Below are positions 6,973 through 10,463 of a stretch of DNA of 10,463 nt, in pieces (the first letter of the stretch is position 1; every line of letters begins with the position of its first letter). The notes beneath the pieces were generated by a model. That model was not told the origin of the DNA, made no database searches, and was given only the letters and a program-made list of their open reading frames with translations. The position numbers and the translations under genes are program-made. Where the stretch lies: positions 1-10,463 of the forward strand of contig JBEKUI010000170.1 of NCBI GenBank assembly GCA_049515175.1, given 5' to 3'. The DNA comes from JACQNR01 sp049515175. GTDB taxonomy: Bacteria; Acidobacteriota; Terriglobia; UBA7540.

Positions 6973-7575
6973 TCACCGAACATAAAGGCGTGCTGGCTCA
7001 AATTTAGCGCTGGTTTCCCAAAGAGGGCCGCCGCGCATTAGCACCCCTTCGATCATTTGCGCCCGAAATTCCGACCCGGCAGAGAGGAATAAAATCAGGT
7101 CCGCCGCCCCGCAGTTCTCAAGAATGGCAAGCTCCGCCAGCAAAGCGGGCCGCCTGCCGTGCGCCAATGCCAAGGTGTCCCATGTAGCCAGGTGATTCAC
7201 TCCCGCCACGCTCGCCTTCGCTTCGAGCCGTCCGAGCCCCCGCAATTCTTCCAACAACTCAAACCGCCGGGCCTTGGCACGCTCATACAGCGCCCACGCC
7301 GCCCGGTCTGCCCGCTCCCGGTTCTGGCGAAGCTCCCGGTATTCCGCTCCGCTCAACTCCCGAGCTAAGCCAAGCTCGCGGGCCAGCGTGCCGGTACTGC
7401 CGTGAAAATCGCAACCGGCATGATGGCAATTGAACAACCCGTTTGCCGGGTCAACGGACAGACTGGGAGAGCCACTGTGCTTCGGACAACCCCACTTCCC
7501 GCGTCCATATCGCGGGGGTTTCGCGCCAGCGCGTTCAAGCAACGTGGGCAGATCGTATTGAGCCGTCGCGTTCAC
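6973..7575 (-). CDS. Stand-alone CHC2-type primase zinc-finger protein
   Basis: The 200-residue protein carries a primase-type zinc ribbon: GxWGCPKH (Cys30, His33), then SGSPSLSVDPANGLFNC (Cys50) and HHAGC (Cys55), in the CHC2 order C-x2-H-x16-C-x4-C, with the usual 'PSLSVxPxxGxFxC' strand. In DnaG-like primases this domain reads the template start site. No TOPRIM or archaeo-eukaryotic catalytic domain follows; the rest (about 70-200) is helical and Arg/Glu/Leu-rich. It is therefore a split or accessory primase part, or a DNA-binding replication factor acting with the DUF3631 protein. The GTG at 7575 is preferred because it overlaps the upstream stop as GTGA and has AAGGGG 8 bases upstream; GTG codons at 7584 and 7593 are alternatives. 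The coupling suggests equal expression with the Cys-rich mini-protein. Confidence 0.8.
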   Translation of the reverse strand: MNATAQYDLPTLLERAGAKPPRYGRGKWGCPKHSGSPSLSVDPANGLFNCHHAGCDFHGSTGTLARELGLARELSGAEYRELRQNRERADRAAWALYERAKARRFELLEELRGLGRLEAKASVAGVNHLATWDTLALAHGRRPALLAELAILENCGAADLILFLSAGSEFRAQMIEGVLMRGGPLWETSAKFEPARLYVR

Positions 7576-7778
7576 TGGAGCCACCCCTTGCACGGCACAT
7601 ACTCTTCCGGCGGGTCACAGGCGATGCAGTTACAGCGCCCCGTGCCGCCGCAGTGGAAGCAAACCCCACGGGCGGGCTCCAGTGGGTCTGCCGTGGCTGG
7701 TTCACACTTTTGCTCGCCCCGATTCCGCACCCGGATAGCTTCTAAGGCTTGCTCCACAATGGCGTCATTTACCACCAT
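7572..7778 (-). CDS. Cys-rich mini-protein with CxxCxGxGxCxCxxC zinc motif
   Basis: The 68-residue protein has a helical N-terminus (VVNDAIVEQALEAIRVRNR) and a C-terminal cluster CFHCGGTGRCNCIAC (Cys40, 43, 49, 51, 54), plus Cys25 and Cys63. The CxxCxGxG core resembles half of a DnaJ-type zinc finger, so zinc binding is likely; the partner (DNA, RNA or protein) cannot be told. The ATG at 7778-7776 follows the purine-rich stretch AAGGGGGGTAAGGG. The gene overlaps the primase zinc-finger gene by four bases. Its leader begins just after the left arm of the large dyad at 7804-7931, so that structure could influence its translation or transcription. It may be an accessory subunit of the replication module; that is inferred from position only. 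Confidence 0.75.
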   Translation of the reverse strand: MVVNDAIVEQALEAIRVRNRGEQKCEPATADPLEPARGVCFHCGGTGRCNCIACDPPEEYVPCKGWLQ

Positions 7779-7803
7779 TTTGCCCTTACCCCCCTTTTCT
7801 ATC

Positions 7804-7931
7804 CGTCACACCGTAACAAGGCGCATAAACATTGAGTGAAACGCGATTTTCAATCCGTAACACACGATTCTATGTTACGTTTCGAAAAGTCAGCGGAACC
7901 CGCATCAACATTGGCTTGTTACGGTGTGACG
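7804..7931. repeat. 128-bp nested dyad with 17-bp perfect outer arms
   Basis: CGTCACACCGTAACAAG at 7804-7820 is repeated exactly in inverted form at 7915-7931. Inside, CGTAACA (7856-7862) pairs with TGTTACG (7873-7879). Both pairs centre on the same point, 7867.5. Consequently four CCGTAACA-like boxes lie symmetrically (7811, 7855, and inverted at 7873 and 7917). A short TTTTC match (7847-7851 against 7884-7888) fits the same centre, while the rest of the arms do not pair. The right arm contains the TAA stop of the DUF3631 gene. No T-run follows either arm, so an intrinsic terminator is unlikely. A replication-protein or repressor site, an origin, or a small terminal-repeat insertion are all possible. 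Confidence 0.85.
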
Positions 7932-9289
7932 TTTCCGGAGGGGGGATCTCCAGCACGGAAGCGGATAAATGAATCCTCCAGGTCCTCCCGCAGATACCCC
8001 TTAACTGTTCCGTCCGCCGTTCGGATGGTTCTCGGCTTGACCTCGAACCGAGCCAGTATCCTTGCCAGGCCCCGCTTTGTCATAGGCTTGCCGTGTGAAA
8101 ACTCCGGCCACGGCTTGTCTTCCATTTTTTCGAGAGCTTCCACGATGAAGGTTGAAGCAAGCCGGTCCGTCGCCTGTTCCTCGAAAAGCTGCCGGAGGTC
8201 GGCCAGGAGCGTCGTGGCATCGGATTCGTCGCTTCGTTTGCCAGACAGGATTCGAGCCGCTTCTCGCGCCCTTTCGGGCCACTCCATGCCAGCCACGTCA
8301 GCAACGGCGAGCAGCGGACGCCAGTTGTCTGCCAAGCGGTTATTGAACCCGTCCGGCAATTCTCCCGGATCGGCTCTTTGCAAAGCGTCCATTACATCCT
8401 GCGCCCACCGCCAGGCCTTTCGGCGTACCGGCTCAAATTGGTCGAGACGATCACCACGCAACTTTTCAAGCCGAGCCTCTTCCTCGGGAAGTTGGCGCCG
8501 CATTCGAACTTCAATCGAACGATCCGCCAGGGTGTCCGGCAAACGGCCAATTAGGGCTATGGCCTTCGGCGCCCAAGTGGAGAATATTTTGGGCTCAAAC
8601 TCATCGCCAACCGTTCTGACCACGCTTGCTTGTGAGCGCATCCAACCCGAATTGAGGATGCCGCGAAACTCGTCTTGCCCATATATAAAGCTGTCGGCTT
8701 CATCCGCGAGCATCGTTGGCGAGTACCGCTCTACGGCCCGGAAAAGAGCCGATGTCGTGATATTCGATGTGGGTAGTGGTTTTCTCACCAGTGCCCCCAG
8801 GAGCATCAGTAACGTGGTTTTGCCGCATCCTTTTTCTGGCGACGTGATCGCCAACAAAGGCGAAATCTGGAAAGCATCGTGGGCGTGGGTGAAAACAACC
8901 CAGAGCGCCACCACGGTTGCCGCGCCTTCGGGTAGGGTCAGGTGACGCTGGAAAGTCTCGGCAATCTCTTGGATCAACGCCGCGCCGTCCACCTGTCCGG
9001 GCCACGGTTCAGGATCGCAGAGAAACGGCGTGCGTCCCTGGCCGCTCTGGGCGGCATTTCCGGGATGCACCGAGCGTCGGGCCTTAACTTCCTGGTCAAG
9101 CGCAGTCACGCCGATCCCAAGGCGCTTAGCTTCGCTCTTCCGCACGCGGCTATATTCAGCCGGACTCATTTTCCCAAGAGCCAGAAAAATCACCTCATCA
9201 TCCAGCCCGGTTTCTTTCGCCCTCGCCGCCGGTCCGGGAACGGGCGCCGAGATGAATTCTTCGATCCGCTCAAATGTCCGAGTCTGCAT
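7919..9289 (-). CDS. DUF3631-domain helicase/ATPase of mobile-element replication
   Basis: This 456-residue P-loop protein shows AFDxxPxLAITSPEKGCGKTTLL (Walker A at about 149-159), then TTSALFRAVERYSPTMLADEAD (Walker B LADEAD, 194-199), FRGILNSGWMRSQASVVRTVG (208-228), FSTWAPKAIALIGRLPDTLADRSIEVRMRR (236-265, with likely sensor and arginine-finger positions) and a C-terminal helical LPDGFNNRLADNWRPLLAVADVAG. These are hallmarks of DUF3631, found in phage, plasmid and integrative-element proteins and often fused or paired to primases; a helicase-like replication role is the usual inference. The N-terminal 100 residues are not recognised. The ATG at 9289-9287 is chosen because GAGGT lies close upstream and the preceding gene stops 7 bases before it. 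A longer frame from 9382 would overlap that gene and has no support. The last codons VTP-stop lie in the right arm of the dyad. Confidence 0.9.
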   Translation of the reverse strand: MQTRTFERIEEFISAPVPGPAARAKETGLDDEVIFLALGKMSPAEYSRVRKSEAKRLGIGVTALDQEVKARRSVHPGNAAQSGQGRTPFLCDPEPWPGQVDGAALIQEIAETFQRHLTLPEGAATVVALWVVFTHAHDAFQISPLLAITSPEKGCGKTTLLMLLGALVRKPLPTSNITTSALFRAVERYSPTMLADEADSFIYGQDEFRGILNSGWMRSQASVVRTVGDEFEPKIFSTWAPKAIALIGRLPDTLADRSIEVRMRRQLPEEEARLEKLRGDRLDQFEPVRRKAWRWAQDVMDALQRADPGELPDGFNNRLADNWRPLLAVADVAGMEWPERAREAARILSGKRSDESDATTLLADLRQLFEEQATDRLASTFIVEALEKMEDKPWPEFSHGKPMTKRGLARILARFEVKPRTIRTADGTVKGYLREDLEDSFIRFRAGDPPSGNVTP

Positions 9290-9296
9290 CCTGACC

Positions 9297-9524
9297 TCAC
9301 ACGAGTTCAATTTCTGCGAATTCGCGTCTAATGGCCGCCAGGGCCACAGCGCGTGCGATGGCTTTGTCAACGTGCGCGGCATCGCAACGAATCAAAACCG
9401 TCTCCGGCTCCGGTACCGGCGGAAAAGTTTGAAGTGCTTCCACCGCCAGCGCCGGGTTCGCCTGTAACTGTGCTCGGAATTCCCGCAACTGCACCGGCTC
9501 GAATTCAGTGCGCTCACCGTTCAT
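9297..9524 (-). CDS. Small helical protein of unknown function
   Basis: This 75-residue protein has no recognised domain. It is acidic to neutral and mostly helical: LREFRAQLQANPALAVEALQTF, a proline-rich turn (FPPVPEPET), a short strand VLIRCD and a helix HVDKAIARAVALAAIRREFAEIELV. Its ATG shares one base with the stop of the excisionase-like gene (TGATG), and it ends 7 bases before the DUF3631 start. It is thus embedded in a tightly coupled operon, which supports it as a real gene. A role as a partner of the excisionase or helicase is only suggested by position. Confidence 0.7.
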   Translation of the reverse strand: MNGERTEFEPVQLREFRAQLQANPALAVEALQTFPPVPEPETVLIRCDAAHVDKAIARAVALAAIRREFAEIELV

Positions 9525-9733
9525 CAGCGCACCCCCGGTTGGGGTTTTGCCGGGCAGAAACCCTCGGCGATCAACCTATCTACCTCAGATTGGGGAATTT
9601 TGCGGAGTCTGCCAAGCTTCACACTCGCAATTTTCCTTTCCAGTAGCCAGCGGCGGATGCAGGCAGTAGTTACTCCCAGCGCTCGCGCAAACTCTGGAAC
9701 GGTTAGCAAACTTCTCTCGATTCTTTCGCTCAT
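9524..9733 (-). CDS. Excisionase-family helix-turn-helix DNA-binding protein
   Basis: This 69-residue protein is nearly all one MerR-like/excisionase (HTH_17) domain: LTVPEFARALGVTTACIRRWLLERKIASVKLGRLRKIPQSEVDRLI (10-55). It shows the usual order: a helix with the 'xxEFAxxLGV' turn, the recognition helix, the hydrophobic 'wing' KLGRLRKIP and a last helix. Such proteins bend DNA for excision or act as small repressors. The ATG at 9733-9731 has AAGGAG 7 bases upstream; a longer frame from 9835 has no such site, and its extra 34 residues do not resemble the family. It is the first gene of the minus-strand module, downstream of the 20-bp repeat cluster, which could be its binding region. Confidence 0.88.
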   Translation of the reverse strand: MSERIERSLLTVPEFARALGVTTACIRRWLLERKIASVKLGRLRKIPQSEVDRLIAEGFCPAKPQPGVR

Positions 9734-9804
9734 TAGAACTCCTTTTTCGATGTCGCACTGCTCTTCGTCCGTCCCATCATCGCGTAGCGTCGAGGCATTG
9801 TAAA

Positions 9805-10032
9805 TTTTGGGAATTTTGGCAGAGGATATGTACACCGCATCTAAGCACTTATCCTCGGCGCAAAAAAGGAGAGCGCCAACGCAGGTTCACTTTTTGGAAT
9901 TATGGCAGCGCTGCTAGCCCCTGCTATCTGACTTCGGAAGAGGTGGTTGGAGACCAAGTAAGACTAGGTGATATGGCAGGGTCCGCTGTGGCTACCAAGT
10001 CGGCGTCCCTGGATTTTGGAATTTCGGCAGAG
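9805..10032 (+). repeat. Three 20-bp direct repeats, iteron- or operator-like
   Basis: Within the 302-base gene-free gap between the excisionase start (9733) and the AT-hook gene stop (10036), TTTTGGGAATTTTGGCAGAG (9805-9824), TTTTTGGAATTATGGCAGCG (9891-9910) and ATTTTGGAATTTCGGCAGAG (10013-10032) are close copies in the same orientation, sharing GGAATT and GGCAG. A weaker partial copy, with ATATGGCAG, lies at about 9962-9981. The spacing is irregular (86 and 122 bases between the starts of the clear copies). They could be iterons of an origin, arm sites of an integrase or excisionase, or operators controlling the module. A possible -10 box TACAAT (minus strand, 9802-9797) lies next to the first copy, without a convincing -35. 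Confidence 0.75.
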
Positions 10033-10035
10033 CTT

Positions 10036-10463
10036 TCAGACCAGGCCGGCCTTCCTGGCTCGGCCCAAGGTCTGGCATACGAAGTTTGCTGGGTTCGTGT
10101 AGGAGGCCTCCAGGTTATCCTTAACGGCAGGAAGTCCTGCCAATTCCTTCGGCGTCAGGCCCCTGTTCATCTTGTAAAGTTCGATGATTTTTCCCTTTAA
10201 CGCTTGGACTGTAGGATCTGGGGGGCGTCCGCGCTTTTTGTGGCTAGGGGTCACAGTTTCGCCGGAGGCTGTCTCAACGTCCTCATCGCGCCGCACGAGT
10301 TCCACTTTCAATGAACGGATGCGGCGCGTCAGGTCGTAAAGAAGCGCTTGCTCAGGCGGGAGCCCCTTGTACAGCGAGACAACAGAAGGGGTGTGCGACA
10401 AGTGCGCAAGATGTGGGAACGCCTTCACGAGTTTGTCTATCTGCGTCTTCAGGCGTTGCAACT
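10036..10463 (-). CDS. AT-hook plus winged-helix-like DNA-binding protein (5' end outside window)
   Basis: The minus frame is open from the right edge to the TGA at 10038-10036, showing 141 or more residues. The TTG at 10461 is not a supported start, so the gene probably continues outside. The visible part has a Leu-rich helical stretch (about 5-60, including QALLYDLTRRIRSLKVELVRRDE), the AT-hook-like HKKRGRPPDP (74-83) and a C-terminal VQALKGKIIELYKMNRGLTPKELAGL...VCQTLGRARKAGLV that reads like a winged helix ('GLTPxEIA...L.RL.KAGLV'). It is therefore probably a minor-groove DNA-binding regulator or architectural protein of the element. I do not recognise a named family. It lies upstream of the repeat cluster on the same strand as the replication module. 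Confidence 0.7.
   Translation of the reverse strand, partial: LQRLKTQIDKLVKAFPHLAHLSHTPSVVSLYKGLPPEQALLYDLTRRIRSLKVELVRRDEDVETASGETVTPSHKKRGRPPDPTVQALKGKIIELYKMNRGLTPKELAGLPAVKDNLEASYTNPANFVCQTLGRARKAGLV

Larger units (their letters stand above)
5333..10463. mobile_element. Integrated element at tRNA-Ile (plasmid-, satellite- or prophage-like), right end outside window
   Basis: The left boundary is the tRNA-Ile 3' half. Inside are an excisionase-like protein, a DUF3631 helicase/ATPase, a stand-alone primase zinc-finger protein, small unknown proteins and repeat clusters. This gene set is typical of integrative plasmids, mobilisable elements and phage satellites with their own replication. 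No integrase, capsid, tail, relaxase or transfer gene is in view; the integrase is expected near the intact tRNA at the other end. The exact type is therefore open, and the right boundary lies beyond the window. Confidence 0.7.

Noticed and set aside
7804..7931. Intrinsic terminator made by the inverted repeat
   Set aside because: The loop is 94 bases and neither arm is followed by a T-run; a gene with its own ribosome-binding site follows at once.
7836..8945. Plus-strand frame of 369 codons
   Set aside because: It lies antisense to the DUF3631 gene, is Ser/Arg-rich and has no motif or ribosome-binding support.
10037..10074. GC-rich hairpin CAGACC/GGTCTG at the end of the AT-hook gene as terminator
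   Set aside because: It lies within coding sequence and has no T-run after it.

Overview
The window has two parts joined at a tRNA-derived attachment site near position 5290. Positions 1 to about 5287 look like chromosomal backbone of an Acidobacteria-like bacterium. The assignment rests on high GC content and on the N-terminal half of a sensor protein (complement of 1-644) whose layout, as I recall, is common among acidobacterial histidine kinases. It was made without any database search.

All backbone genes are on the minus strand. Reading in the direction of transcription there is a compact three-gene sugar cassette: a BtpA/SgcQ-family TIM-barrel protein (4761-3958), an FGGY-family sugar kinase (3944-2397) and a RhaT-family sugar permease (2312-1284). 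After it comes a decayed response regulator (about 1160-668). Its receiver domain and its cysteine-rich tail both remain readable in one frame, but that frame carries four internal stop codons. Directly behind it starts an exported sensor protein, probably a histidine kinase, which leaves the window on the left. A former regulator/sensor pair therefore seems to have lost its regulator.

At 5288-5332 lies the 3' half of a tRNA-Ile(GAU), from anticodon loop to CCA, with no 5' half beside it. This is the scar expected at the distal end of an element integrated into the 3' part of a tRNA gene. Its orientation places the element to the right (5333 to beyond 10463) and predicts an intact tRNA-Ile and probably the integrase outside the window. 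Gene content agrees. A minus-strand replication-type module runs from an excisionase-like HTH protein (9733-9524) through a small unknown protein, a DUF3631-type helicase/ATPase and a Cys-rich mini-protein to a stand-alone CHC2 primase zinc-finger protein (7575-6973), with several coupled or overlapping junctions. Between this module and the att site sit two probable cargo genes: an exported 152-residue protein and an unrecognised 188-residue protein on the plus strand. An AT-hook DNA-binding protein enters from the right edge.

Two non-coding structures stand out inside the element. One is a 128-bp dyad at 7804-7931, made of perfect 17-bp outer arms and 7-bp inner arms that share exactly the same centre. 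The other is a set of three 20-bp direct repeats in the 302-base gap before the excisionase gene (9805-10032). Both could be origin, replication-protein or operator sites. No CRISPR array, complete rRNA or tRNA gene, transposase or recognisable defence system was seen.
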